From: Isoetes taiwanensis
Lineage: Eukaryota > Streptophyta > Lycopodiopsida > Isoetales > Isoetaceae
Reading direction: 5' to 3'
DNA length: 64,000 nt
Assembly (NCBI GenBank): GCA_021234155.1
Contig: JAJEKV010000278.1
Location: 374,001-438,000 of the forward strand
The translations under genes were made by a program, and so were the position numbers. Within the stretch, counting starts at the first letter, position 1. Every line of letters begins with the position of its first letter. Below the pieces are notes generated by a model. That model did not search any database. It saw only the letters and a list, made by a program, of their open reading frames with translations, and had not been told where the DNA came from. This document shows positions 23,957 to 35,567 of the stretch, piece by piece.

Positions 23957-25640
23957 ACAAAGAAAATTTTGACCTGTATCATTTTGTGAATGGATAATAA
24001 GGTATAATGACGGGTGTAATGACATTATTTCAAACAAGGTATAATGACGTTATAAAAGCATCGAGTAAAAGCATGGATGGAGTAAAAGCATCGAGACTTC
24101 CAAATCGCTCACCCTGGCTTATTCTCTTTCGTTTGTCCTGTTTGATGTATCTAATTTGCCCCCTAGGATGAGATCGCTCACTCATTTTAGGTGGCGAATT
24201 AGATACGTCAAGCAGGAAACTCGAAAAGAGAGTAAGCCTGAATTAGATCGCGACCCTCTTGAATCGTTGTCAGGTCACTAGGCTTTATATTCTCCGTGGC
24301 AAACAATATAGACTTCTCGAAATTCTTGTTACCTCCTTTAGAAAGAGCGAGCTTTGCTCTCACTCTCTTTTGGGTGTCTCTGTGTCAATGAATCTTAGAT
24401 ACTTTGCTAGGTTATATTACACAAAGACGCCCAAAATGGGGGTCGGAGCAGAAATCGTTCATTCTAGAGGAGGTTACAAGGTTTTTGAGTACTCTATTTT
24501 TATTGTGGCCACGGAGGATATAAGGCCTAGTGGTTGCTTGCGATTCTGTGGGTTCATTAGATGTTAGTGATTGATGAGTTCAAGCATCGAGACTTCCCAA
24601 TCTTTCTTTCCCCTTCTCTTTGGGCAATGTAGCTTAGTTTACATGCTAAGTTCCATCGTCCAAAGAGGGGTGAAAGCAAGGCTTGGAAAGTCTCGATGCT
24701 TGCACTCAGGTGGATTTGGGAATCCGCGATGCTTTGACTCTTGAATTCAAGCATCGAGACTTCCCCGTTTTTCTTTCCCCCGCCTCTTTGGGCAATGTAG
24801 CTTAGTTTACATGCTAAGTTCCATTGTCCATAAGAGGCGGGTGAAAGCAAAGATTGGGACGTCTCGATGCTTGTACTCAGGTCTCTTTCATCCTGGCTTA
24901 GTCTCTCTCTTCCATCCTGGCTGGCTTAGTCTCTTTTGCTTGTCCTGTTTATTGTATCTAAAGTGCCCCCTGGGATGAGATCGCTCGCTCATTTTAGGGG
25001 GCACTTTAGATATATATAAACAGGAACATCGAAAAGAGAGTAAAAAACCTGGAGCGTGACCCTCTTGAATGGTTGTCAACTCACCAGGCTTGATATTGTT
25101 CGCTGCAAACAATATAGACTTCTCGAAATTCTTGTTACCTCCTCTAGAAAGAGCGAGCTTTGCTCTGACTCTCTTGTGTAGTCTCTCTGTGTCAATGTAG
25201 CTTAGTCACTTTGCTAGGTTATATTACACAAAGAGGCTCGCAATGGGGGTCGGAGCAAAAATCATTCGTTCTAGAGGTAGAAGTAACAAGGTTTTTGAGT
25301 ACTCTATTTTTATTGTGGCAGCGGATGATATCAGCCTAGTGGTTGCTTGCGATTCTGTGGGTTCATTTGAGATTAGTGTTTGACGAGTTCAAGCAACTCC
25401 GGCACGCCAAATCGGCATTTGGATGCCATCAGGACCTATAATTTGTACCTCCATTCCTTTGGGTGGCACATGCCATGCAAACCCATTTGGGTATTCAGAG
25501 CATGTGCCACCCAGAGGAATAGAGTACAGATTATAGGTCCTGATAGCAATTAAAGCCCAATTTAATGCATCGGGGTTATTCCCCGATTTGGGGCACCGGG
25601 GTACCCAGAACCTTCGGGATGGATCGGGATTAGGCCCCAC
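23957..25640. repeat. Cluster of large hairpins in two tandem blocks
   Basis: A ~520-bp block at about 24060-24590 is repeated at about 24890-25390. Each block contains one hairpin with a conserved palindrome (24119-24235, arms ~50 bp around GCCCCCTAGGATGAG; second copy 24919-25044) and a second with arms beginning TTCTTGTTACCTCC (24316-24490 and 25114-25300). Between the blocks two further hairpins stand side by side (24577-24703 and 24747-24873), each opening with AAGCATCGAGACTTCCC. A last one with ~47-bp arms lies at 25428-25544 (ATCAGGACCTATAATTTGTA...). There is no credible coding frame. They sit between convergent transcription units of the transposon. Confidence 0.75.
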
Positions 25641-26314
25641 CTGGTCCGGAGGTTTTTTGGCCCCTTCACAGGCATGCATTCTCATCAGCAAGATTCGGGC
25701 GCATTAAGAGGCAAGCAACAACGGAAGTCGAGGCGGGTCTGATCCGAGGAAGGTTCTCGTGGCACACTTGGGCCGACGAGGTAATAGAACACAATGATGC
25801 ATAATCATTGGTTGGAGAGTGCATCGTATCTAGTGAAATCTCGTGATCCGTCAAAGTCGATCGATTGATCCGCGGGTCGCGTTTCACCCCTTGGCATGCG
25901 TGAGATTACTTCTCATCAGCAAGATTACGCGGGCATGCCAAGAGGCAAGCGCCAACTAAGTCAATCCGCTTTTGGCGCGAGGTTTCTCTAGGCACTTAGG
26001 TCGACCGGATGTTACACATGAATGAAACATGAAAGAAATGAGAGAAAGAACTATCATACATGAACGAAATATTTGTGACAAAAATTATAACCAAAAACTT
26101 CTTTTTTTATCAATAGTGCGAGGGGGCCCGGTTACAATAGTATGAAAATCCTCAAGACCAATTACAACCGGTTTGAAGATACTCATCACAACATTTTTCT
26201 AGGCGGCGCCTTCTTAGGGATTTCATCATTCGCAGTTCCATTCTCTTCGCTGGGGACCTAGGTTCAAACCTCCGATGACCCTTTCCCTTAGTGCAACGCC
26301 CTCGAGGCGTGTTT
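25641..26314. repeat. Repeated motif region downstream of the transposase frame
   Basis: The phrase CTCATCAGCAAGATT followed by a CGGGC and AAGAGGCAAGC motif occurs at about 25681 and 25913. The second copy is enclosed by CTTGGCATGC...GCATGCCAAG. No frame looks coding. The segment probably forms the 3' flank of the minus-strand transposase gene. Confidence 0.4.
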
Positions 26315-28762
26315 CTAGCTCGTTTCGTTCTCGTTTGTCAAGGCAAAGCTTGAAGGTGAGTCCATTGGATCGCATAGGCCGGTCAAGTCATCAACCGCAT
26401 TGCTCGAATCGCCTTTCAGACGTATCTGGGACTCATCGGTATCATGTTGTCCGGTGACTCGCCGAGAATATGGTTGGCCTATATCATCTTCGATCATCAA
26501 CGAAGTGGGTACGTTGAATGTCTTCATCAACATGGTTTGCGGCATTTATTGCGGCATTTCGTCCTCACCGTCTTCAATTTGTCCTCTTCCACCGGAATCT
26601 GCATCCATAAAAGGAAACTGTAGCTTATCGACGCGAATGTACCAACATTGCACGATTCAATAGCCGCTTGATTTGAGAAGTTGTATACAAGTTTGTTCCG
26701 CCTTCTTATGTGCAAGCGATTGCATTGAGGTGAATTGTGTATATACTTATAGGCACTCCAATTCCTCTCACTTGCACTATTGGAAGATACCAAAGAGAGG
26801 ATAGTCATTGCAATTGCCTGCAAGGTATCAGTAACTTGCCCGTGGGCTTGCCACCATGCATAGAATTCCATATTTGGTTCCTTCTTATGACTCTCAGGTC
26901 GCCATGAAGCTCTTCATCCGCCCACCTTCCACTCGGGTTACGGTATTGATTAACTCGGCAATAAAAGCTTGTAGTCCGAAATTTGGGATAGAACATTTTT
27001 GCAACCTTCTTCAACGAGCCCATCACTTCTTTATCTGTGTGCTGGTCCATATCGTGGTTGTGTGGGTCTAAGGCATGCGGGCGCCATGAAGATCATTGTA
27101 TGACTTCTTCCATCGTTCATTGAAGTCTCTAAGTAGTGCTGCGCGCTTAGCATTGTCAAATGGCGCATTGGGGCCATCACGTTCTAGGAAGGATTGAATG
27201 GAGTGCCAACACCTCCAGACCTTTCCAAAGCTTGCCCGAAGAATCAAGGGTTTTGATGGCATGACAAACAGGTTGCATGCACCTCACAACATTTTTTACA
27301 CCTTTCCAAAATGTCTCCCGCCCAAGCATTTGGTGTTTGGCAGCATTTTTCCCTTTCTGCCTCCTTTCCCAATCAAAAAACTCTGTATGATTAAAGGTTG
27401 AGATAATCCAATCACGACATTTCAGCACTCTTTCAAGACATATGTAATTGGAACCAAACCGAAGTTTGCCGGGGATTCATGAGTGCTAGGGTCTTGGCGA
27501 CGAATGACTTGTAAATGGCATAAATTGCGGCTTCTTTGTGATGAATTTTACAAGCCGAGCGCTTTCCGAATGGGATCTTTGAACCACGTGCAGCCGTGAG
27601 AACCGGTCCTTAGAATAGGATCGGGCAATGGCATTGGCAACTAGTAGCATGCAACCCGGAAATTCAGACTCAATAATTCACCCGCTAGCTTGCAATTAGG
27701 CGCGTTATCCATTACAACTTGAAATATTCTCTTAGGTCCAAAACTCTCTATCACGACCTTTGTTTTTCGAAAAATCAATCTCCGGTTACTTGGTTGGGTT
27801 TTGGTTTCTACGGTTTTCAAAAATACTTCACCCCCGGATACATGATCATGAAATTTATAAGATGGTCCTTGTTTACATTGCTCCAACCATCGGGTCACTA
27901 ATGAAGCTGGCCGCTTAGTCACCACGACACAACTTCATCTCCACCCTTTCAACCATTTTTCCATGTATTTCATCAACCATTTTATTGTTAGCATGCTTGT
28001 ATGAAGGCAATCTAAAAGCCTGGCCCCTGCTTTGGCAACTTCCCGGAAGGCTTCTTTCATTGCTTTTGTGCTCCAAAATATGTGGAGACAACCCAAACAT
28101 ATAAAAATGCCTCTACAACCTTCAATTCGTCTTCTTGATTTGCTCGATGTTAAGCAATGATCAACCCTCATTGTAAATAAATGCTCTTTCCACTATTTCA
28201 ATTGTCTCTATCATTCTCTGTTCTCCCGTACTTATACCTATTGACCCTAGTCCACCCCTCCGGGATTGGTATCTTTGGCCCCAACAGGGGATGGTATAGT
28301 TATCTTCGATGCTGCTCTTTTGCAAGATCTTGCTCTTGAGTATTAAGTGAACTTCGCCGTTTTCTCATATTATTCTTTGTTTTATGATCCCATCCGGTCA
28401 GACAATCTTTCAATGACATCCTTTTCGCAAGTCGGCCGGTCACGATGCAAGTTGCGATCGACGCGTCGCTCGTTCGTAAGATGTGAGCTCAATTCTTGTT
28501 GCGAGAACCATTTTACCGATGAGTATCCACAAAACACACATTCCCACTCATTTACACCAAACTCTTTCACAAACTCCCATTTTGGGCCTCTTTTTTCCGA
28601 CCAGAGCTCCGCATTACCGACCACGTGGATGAGTTCTGAACAAAATGGCCTACTACGGGGGCACACGATCCTCGCACCTCTAGAGGTGGATGCATGACTG
28701 GCCACGCACCTCCGTGAGGTAGATCTGACCGGTAGCCACCATTGCTTTCCGGACGGTGACAA
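26315..28762 (-). pseudogene. hAT transposase (BED finger, DUF659, hAT dimerisation region), decayed
   Basis: On the minus strand the order is as follows. First is a BED-like zinc finger near 28550 (EWECVFCGYSSVKWFS...LSSHL). Next is a DUF659 region from about 28170 to 27640, with VVIESFGPKRIFQVV and MDNAPNCKLAGELL. The middle of the catalytic domain lies at 27430-26900. The C-terminal dimerisation signature ILSLVSSNSASERNWS and NRLHIRRRNKLVYNFSNQ is near 26690-26800, and a short tail follows. The parts lie in different frames with several stops, so it is inactive as written. The direction is convergent with the cargo frames. Confidence 0.8.
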
Positions 28763-29160
28763 TATCTCTTAATCGACTCCTTGATTACACGAACTAAAGA
28801 AGACGTATATATGCAAAGGAGCAAGCTCACAATGCATATATTACGTCGACGTTCCGGCGAAGAATCAAGGGGGTTGGACGGGACCCTATAGGATATTCTA
28901 TGGAAGCGGATCACGAACCAAGGCTGGAAACCACGGGGGGCCGAGTAAACTCACGTTCAGTATCAACGCCGTCGCGCTCGTGTGAAAAACGACACCTCAA
29001 AGGCAAACCGTTTCCCAAGGAGTATTTTGACTCAACTTTGGCGGTCAACGTTCGGGAGGTGAATTCTAGGGCTAATCACGTTTTCTTATATATACTATTA
29101 ACAAAGGCCACAAAAATAGGCCAAACGGTGGCATAAAGATTTTTTGCTTAGTAAATTGGG
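28763..29160 (-). promoter_or_regulatory. Putative promoter of the transposase gene
   Basis: On the minus strand TATATATAAG lies at about 29086-29095, some 330 bases upstream of the zinc-finger frame and just inside the right subterminal repeats. It mirrors the TATATATATA box near 19691 at the other end. Confidence 0.35.
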
Positions 29161-29480
29161 CAAAACAGCTCGAAAATTTTACGTGCGCGCGAAAACAACT
29201 ACATTCACGTCACGCTGAACACCTTCGCTGCGTCGCGAAATCATCGTAAACGCCAGACGCTGGTTCAAATTACACGCCGCGAAAACAACTAAACGCGTCG
29301 TGCGAAAAAGTCAGCGTCTGTTGTGGCGTTGTTTCGGCGAGACATGGGTGGCCTTTTTTCGTGATACGCGTTCGGAAGGTTTCGCGTCTGGAAAAAATTT
29401 TCAGACGCCCGGTTTAGTTGTTTTCAGATATCAAAAAAAATCTTCCGACGCGAATTATTTTTGGCGTCTTTTTATGCGTT
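29160..29480. repeat. Right subterminal GCGTCT/AGACGC repeat cluster
   Basis: CCAGACGC, AGCGTCTG, CGCGTCTGG, CAGACGCC, CCGACGCG and GGCGTCTT occur within about 300 bp in both orientations, together with GAAAACAACTA(A/C)A. Similar motifs are at 19440-19690. Confidence 0.6.
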
Positions 29481-29559
29481 TATACTGGCAAATTTGTGTC
29501 AGATCATTCAATTCATATGTATTCCATATAAAATGTACGGGCATATTGAACCTATCCCG

Positions 29560-29567
29560 GTGACAAA
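29560..29567. repeat. Right target duplication of the 10.2-kb element
   Basis: GTGACAAA, matching GCGACAAA at 19371-19378 with one transition. Confidence 0.55.
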
Positions 29568-32300
29568 CCCGTGCATGCCCCTACGAGGTGAGAAGGCCGA
29601 GACCAAGCCCGACTACGCCTAAGTTTGAACTCATCATCCTCCAAACATCATTAGTTAGGAGTTGTGGATTATGATTAGACACCGAGCTGTCGAGGAAGAT
29701 TTGAGCGACGAAAATCCGCTTAGCCGAAGCGGTGCACAAGTATTAAAGTATCCTCTATGATGCCTTGCATAAGCTCAGCCGACTCTGCCCAACCATTACA
29801 CCACATAAAGGACTGATCACCATCAATCTCTATAAGTCACCATCATGTAAAAAGGCGTAGCCATTGTTCTCACTTTCGAATCCTTGCACTACTTGAGACG
29901 CGACACTTCTATCTCTTTCCATTTCGACCATATTAAAAGTAAGCCAACCAGCAACCATGCAACATTCCTGCCCAAGCTGAAGAACTTTACTCCTCGAGTT
30001 GCCCACAAGGCACCACGCCGACGAGGTCTATTATGAGCATATACATTTATCAAACCCCATTCTTGGCCCTTATCTTTCCATTTGATTATTATCCACTGCA
30101 GAACCTATCCTTTGAGTAAAAGTGACATCCACGAAGACTTCCACGCCAGTTAAAAGCACACCCCCTTAAATGCATGCCAGCCAGACACCAAGACATTATA
30201 GTCACGTCCAAATACATTTAGCTACTTTATGTACATCACCTGGCATTTATGCTCTTGAAGGCAACAAAGGTCGTAGAAAACTTAGGCGGGGTAAAGAGAC
30301 AACCCGCTTTCTTTTACTTTGGGGAAGAAGCCACTCCCCTCACATTCCAAGACAGCGAGGGTTCATGTGGCCAAAATATTATGTTCCACCTCCATACCAA
30401 TAGAGCCAAAGATCACCCATGTCCATCTCGCATGGTTATGAAGGGGAGGTCATCCCACCTAGGGCCTCGAAATTGGCAGGGGGGAGCCTCCTCTTTGTTC
30501 CACCCTTCCATTGTTTTGTTCAACACTTGGTGAGGGAGAGCCTCCTCTTGCTCTACCCCCATTATCTTGTTGGGTGGCGGCAGGGGAGCCCACTCTCTAT
30601 TCCACCCTTCCATTGTTTTGTTCAAAGACTTGGTGAGGGAGAGCCTCCTCTCTGCTCTACCCTCCCATTATTTTGTTGACTAGCCTTATTGCGTGCGGCT
30701 CTTTTCCAATTAACATTTGTCCATCCCTCTTGGGCATTTTCATGATGCTCTTGAACACTTTCATGCAGCTCTTGCAATTCTCGGATCTTCAGAACTTAGC
30801 CCTAGCATCCTCTTCAAAGCGGGGAGTATGCACAATCTTACGTGGGATAATGGTTCTAGCAGCAGATGGAGTAGCAACAACAGAGGTAGCAATAGCATTG
30901 GCGTAAGGGACAACGAGGAGGGTAAAGGGAACTCAAAAGAGGTAGGAGGCATAGAGGAAGAAGGGACCATTCTGGGCATCTCTCTTATACTAAAATTTGC
31001 AAATAAAGCAAGTTGAGGAAATAAATCAACAAGCTGAGGGCCATTGAGCAATTGCAAAGCATGCTGAAAAGATAGGGCCACTTTTCACAACCACATATTC
31101 GGGAAGACTACGACCCGGAAGGAAGAGAGACACAAATTTTAGCACCATCAACAATAGAATGGGCGGATGAGTACCGGACCACCATTTAATCTGTTAAGAA
31201 ACTCAGGCACCAAGAGATCGGGGAGGAAGATTTGGAATAGAAAACCAACATGGCATCCTAAGAGCCACCAGGTACCCGGGGAGAAAATCCGGTGGTAAGG
31301 CTGGTACAAAATATAATCACTCCACATTGGATCCACACCAGCGAGCCACGGTTGCCCCACGGCCCGCGGCATCATCAAAATCAATCAAAAGAACTTCTTA
31401 TCCAAAGCATCTTTAAAAGTACAATAAGGTGGCAATCCTAATCTCCAGAAGATGACCGGTCAACCAATAGCCAAGCCTCCTAGCGTCAAGAAATGCTCGA
31501 TTATATTGACCAACCACACTAAGCGACAACAAGTTACTAATACACTTCTTGTGTAAGTCATGATCAATCGACCACATTGTACCCAGACACTTGAAGAGTA
31601 TTCTTACACATTTCGGGCTGATAGAAAACTTCACCGGGGTGGCGAAGCTCAAATGAGTCTCCTTTGCTCGCGAACTCACCCAAAAAGATCTCTTTTATTA
31701 TCACAATTATCACATCAATAGAGCGCTTAATACGCATACGGAGGCGAAGTTGATGACAAGTCCTTCTTGATCAATCACTAAAGCGCTCCCTGCTAGCATT
31801 TACTCCGAAGTTGAGGACCTCCAAGGAAGTGGGCTGGTGACCTTTGTTAAATTGGCACCGGTGGCGAGGCACCATCCACGAAGCATTACCGCTATTCAAA
31901 GCACTTGTACTCTTGATTGCCGTGGGGGGCCAAAGCGAGAAAAATCAACATCTTGAAAGACATTCTCACTATAAGCCGGAGGGTTAACATGCAATGCCAA
32001 ATTTGCCCCCGACCAAAGATGGATCTGAGGAGGTTTTGCGAGGCAACTTGGAAGTTGGACGCCATAGATCCAAACTGTCCCGGGGGCGAAAAGGCTATCA
32101 ATAGGAACCTAAAACACCGCAATCACGACACACCTTTGAAAGAGCTCTAAATCACCTTTCCAAAGAGCCAAAAACACCGTAATCCAGTCGATAGCTCAAG
32201 ATATGAACACAAATGTAAAGCGACCTCAGCGAGTAAAACCCTAGGGCATCCATAGAATTTTTGGATGATTCCGCGAAATTTTTAGCAAAGCGAGACATTA
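29568..32300 (-). mobile_element. LINE, endonuclease half and probable ORF1 region
   Basis: On the minus strand LCCLQEHK near 30235 and EWGLINVYAHNRPRRR near 30040 match the active-site blocks of the apurinic-type endonuclease of L1-like LINEs. The SNHNPQLL near 29650 matches its closing S-D-H-x-P motif, with Asp replaced by Asn. This is the part missing upstream of the reverse transcriptase at 16.4-19.4 kb. Further upstream (30300-32300) several broken minus-strand frames, including a repeated NKTMEGWN peptide from a ~102-bp tandem repeat at 30498/30600, probably derive from the element's first ORF. The outer 5' end was not found. Confidence 0.7.
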
Positions 32301-32763
32301 AAACTACTTTTTACCTAGGAAAGAAAAAATTGAAGATTTCTTTCCAGCGTCATCTTTAATTTAAGGGGCTACATAACGTCCTCCCTAGAAGGCGTTATAT
32401 GGCCATATATGGTTGTGAGAAGGTGCATATTATTCCGGACAAGGTAAGCTCAAAGGCTCTAGATTCTTGATATAAATGTAGAGCATGTCGTGAGAAGGGC
32501 ATAGATTATTAAAACAAAGTAAGCTCAAAAGGCTGTAGCTCAAAGGCTCACAGATTCTTGATATAGTTGTAGAACCAATGATGTGCTACTAAAAAGCAAA
32601 ACAAAAAAGGAAAGAATACAAAAGGAAGTGCCCATCAATTTACTTTTTGCACCCTTGTGGATAATGAATTCAAAGTAAAAAAAGAAGAAGGTGCGGTGGA
32701 AAAATAAGTGCCCACAAACGCTTATGGATAATGACTTACGGTAAAATGAAAAATGCAAGAAAC
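32301..32763. other. Short AT-rich spacer before the Ty3/gypsy element
   Basis: There is no gene. It has a local duplication: GCTCAAAGGCTC(T/A)(A/C)AGATTCTTGATAT occurs at about 32449 and 32539, and ATAATGACTTACGGTAAAATG resembles ATAATGAATTCAAAGTAAAA a little upstream. Confidence 0.35.
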
Positions 32764-33042
32764 TGTCATGAACCTACGCGAAAACAAGGAAAATACGTGG
32801 AAAAGCGCAAAAATCTGAAAAGAAATGTGTCAAGCTCGGCAAAGAATCTAATATGAATAGGAATCAAAGAGTACAATGGCGAGAATAGCAGAACACGAGA
32901 CGGATGCCTAGAAGGCTCAAGGCGGCATTGAACCGTAATGGTTCGACAAGAAGGAGGTGTCTCCTTATATATCTAGGCTAACGGACAGGATCATGCCACT
33001 CCAATTGATGAGATCATGCCAAGTGTCGCACATGCATGTAGG

Positions 33043-33060
33043 TTCTAGAATATTCTAGAA
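33043..33060. promoter_or_regulatory. Perfect four-unit heat-shock element in 3' LTR
   Basis: TTCTAGAATATTCTAGAA consists of TTC-nn-GAA-nn-TTC-nn-GAA, four alternating units of the heat-shock factor binding site. It lies in a 24-bp perfect palindrome (33040-33063) and about 72 bp upstream of the LTR TATA box in the element's direction. Confidence 0.7.
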
Positions 33061-33119
33061 CCTCTTGGAAACAGCCCCGCATATGAGAAAGACATGAGAG
33101 AAGATCTTCAACAATTATT

Positions 33120-33195
33120 AGTAGCGCACTCGGCAAAGGTGTGTGACTTGCAACTACAAGATTGCGAGTTCAAATCTTTTCTTGTGCAACTATTC
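33120..33195 (+). repeat. tRNA-like (Pol III) segment embedded in the 3' LTR
   Basis: Box A-like TAGCGCACTCGG (33122-33133) and box B-like GAGTTCAAATC (about 33165) are spaced as in a tRNA, and between them lies CTTGCAACTACAAG, like an anticodon arm. It runs opposite to the element's transcription. The corresponding part of the 5' LTR (38350-38425) keeps TAGTGCATTTGG and AAGTTCAAACC. It is probably a SINE-derived insertion fixed in the LTR; it is not a functional tRNA. Confidence 0.55.
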
Positions 33196-33296
33196 TTTTG
33201 CATCCGTGTGATGACCATCTTTTGTATATCTGAAGTATAATGTTATTGTAATCACGAATATCCATAGTAGATCGTCATACCATCCCCCCCCCTCCT

Positions 33297-34953
33297 ACAA
33301 CGCGACGAGGTCCTCGGAGATGGGGTCGTGGCTCCCCCAAAACTTCGAATTTTATCGGGAGCATTAGTTGATTCTCGTGAGACTCCGGACTCTATCATCA
33401 CATCATGGTAACCTTCCCAATCGACAAAAGTAATACAATGTGCGTGAAGAAACTTGGAGTCGAATCTCTTGAACCTCGAACTCCTCATTATCATCAATTT
33501 CTACTGGTGGTGGCGAGGAGGCTTTAATCAAGGAAAAGGCATGGTTCCAATAGAGAAACATGAAATTGGATGGGGCGAACAACTGGAGGGGCTCGGCCGA
33601 AATGCCATTTGTCGACGTGATCCGGTAAGGACCAAGACAATTGTACGCTTGTTGCAGGGACGTGAGTGGGGAGGTCCCCTCTGAAGAAGCTAGACAAGGT
33701 CACCAACATGAAAACAAGGGCTCTATGCAAATCGCATAATGCCATAGTGTTCCGTGCTCGGTGAAGATGATGTTGAAGATCCGATTGAAGAGCCTAGAGT
33801 TTCTCAAGTCAAGACTCAAAGACTAGGATTGATAGAGTAAACCATAACGACACTAAAAGGGACCAACAAGGATACTGACGGAGTTCATGAAGAGCCGGTG
33901 GAAACATGTCTTGAGTTATGATAGGCAAACTTCACTAATGGAAGATAATAAACCCAATCATCTTCGATAACTAATAAAGCACCTTAAATATTGCTCCAAA
34001 GTCTGATGGATTAGCGCTCTGCTTTGTCCATTACTTTTTTGAATAATGACCGGATGTCGATTGAGGGTCGATATGCAATAACTTTAAAAGCCGCTTCCAA
34101 AACACTTGATGAAGCTGCGGTCTACGATTGCGACGATAGTATCGAAGACAAGCCGTGAAGTCGACTACTTCACACGAAGAAGAAGATCGATGTTCCCTCA
34201 CTAGTGATGGTGATGTTGCGGGGAATAAAAGGAGCATCTTAGAGAAAGCGTTCAACAACAACCATGATGGCATCATAAACCGAAAAAGAGTGGCAGCTCT
34301 GGAATAAAGTCTATAGAAATGCTCTTCCAAGGTCCATCTGGTACCGGCAGTGGCTGAAGAAGGCCATGAGGAAGATGTCTTGGAACCTTCACTTTCGGCC
34401 AGTGAGATGTCACATGATCAAATAAAAGCTTCGGCCAGTGACGAAGCCAGGGCTATAATACTCGACTAATAAGTTCAAAAGTCTTGGCTACTCCAAAGTG
34501 TCGGCCATAGGTGAATCATGGCAAGCCTGAAGAATCGAGAAGTCTAGAAGCACCATCGGCACATATAGAAGCCCATCCGCGGAGCAGGGGAGTCCATCTC
34601 GAACCTCAAAATGATCATAGTCGATCACATTTCTGAAGAAGATGATGCGAGCCAAGGTGTGAGAATACAACTTGGGCCCTTTGGATCGGGCGAGGATGTG
34701 AACAGACTCCAATAAAGGCTAGTATGAGGCCTCTCAAATAAAGTTAAAAGGTCATCTTGGAACCGATCGGGCTCTAAAATAATCATGATTGTTGATCAAA
34801 CGAGGATCACCTAGCTTGGGCTCAAGGTAAGAGGGTCGAGACAAGGGATCGGGCTTCCCTTGGAGGGATCCAGGCGGTACTTTGATCATGAAATCAATGC
34901 GGGATAATACTTGAGTATGCCACCGGGCTTGGCGATGGTTGAACGAGCATGGA
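33297..34953 (-). pseudogene. Integrase region of the Ty3/gypsy element, broken
   Basis: Near 34500-34600 the minus strand reads DGLLYVPMVLLDFSILQACHDSP, matching the start of the zinc-binding domain of gypsy integrases (the GLLYVP...ILQ.CHDSP block). Downstream frames (34330-33500) are short and do not show a convincing D,D-35-E core; they are riddled with stops. No chromodomain was recognised. Confidence 0.6.
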
Positions 34954-35322
34954 CTAAAATCTTCTAGATTTTGATGATATGTATAATGTGACCTTTATAA
35001 GGAGATCCCTCCGAAACGTCTCCACTCCTCGAAAGAATCCACTATCGCCAACTCCTTGCCATAAATGGGATAGTTGATTTCCAGTGCTACGAAACTTCCG
35101 TGAATGATAGGCAATTGGATGCAATTCATGGTCATCCCCCTCCTGTGATAGGATCCCACCAAGAGCAAAATCAGAAGCATTTGCTTCGACAACATATCGG
35201 CGCAAAAGGATGCGATGAGCAAGAAGCGGGCCATGGTAAAAGCATGCTTCGAGTAACGCGAAAGCAGATTCCGCTTTCACACTCCATTCAAATGGCGCGC
35301 CTTTAACCGCGAGGCATGTCAA
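34954..35322 (-). pseudogene. RNase H domain of the Ty3/gypsy element
   Basis: A 122-codon frame contains KGAPFEWSVKAESAFALLE, the catalytic-strand block VEANASDFALGGILSQ and LHPIAYHSRKF, the standard connection and RNase H motifs of gypsy polymerases. It goes out of frame after GNQLSHLW. Confidence 0.8.
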
Positions 35323-35567
35323 AGGAAGGGGGAATAATTTGAATACGTAGCGCCGATAGAAATTGGCAACCCCAAGAAAACACTAAACATCTCGAACGGA
35401 TGAAGGTGTTTGCCACTCCAGAACAGTACTAACCTTTTTGGGATCCATAGAGACTCCATGTGGAATGATATGATAGCCAAGGAACTCCACATTATCATCC
35501 TTTCCCGGTGACACTTTTCAAGTTTGGCATATAACCCGATGCTCACGAAGCAGAAACGAAGGACCTT

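Larger units (their letters stand above)
19379..29559. mobile_element. ~10.2-kb hAT-like DNA transposon with cargo ORFs
   Basis: The left end contains GGATAGGTTCTAT (19383-19395). The right end contains ATTGAACCTATCC, its inverted partner, at 29545-29557. Just outside are the near-identical 8-mers GCGACAAA and GTGACAAA. The surrounding LINE is interrupted exactly here: its endonuclease resumes on the far side. Both ends carry many AGACGC / GCGTCT motifs. Inside, a decayed hAT transposase reads leftward (26320-28760) and two other frames read rightward (21176-22318 and 22530-23724), with a cluster of hairpins between. A TATATATATA box near 19691 and another near 29086 on the minus strand could serve the two directions. 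Typical hAT elements are 2.5-5 kb and carry one gene, so this one is unusually large. The exact ends may be off by a few bases. Confidence 0.7.
32764..33277 (-). repeat. 3' LTR of the Ty3/gypsy element
   Basis: It aligns throughout with 37989-38503. It contains a TATA box (TATATAAGG on minus, 32963-32971), a four-unit heat-shock element (33043-33060) and a tRNA-like segment on the plus strand (33120-33195). Confidence 0.88.

Noticed and set aside
33120-33195. Possible functional tRNA gene
   Set aside because: It has box A and box B but no well-paired acceptor stem, and it is part of an LTR present in two diverged copies.
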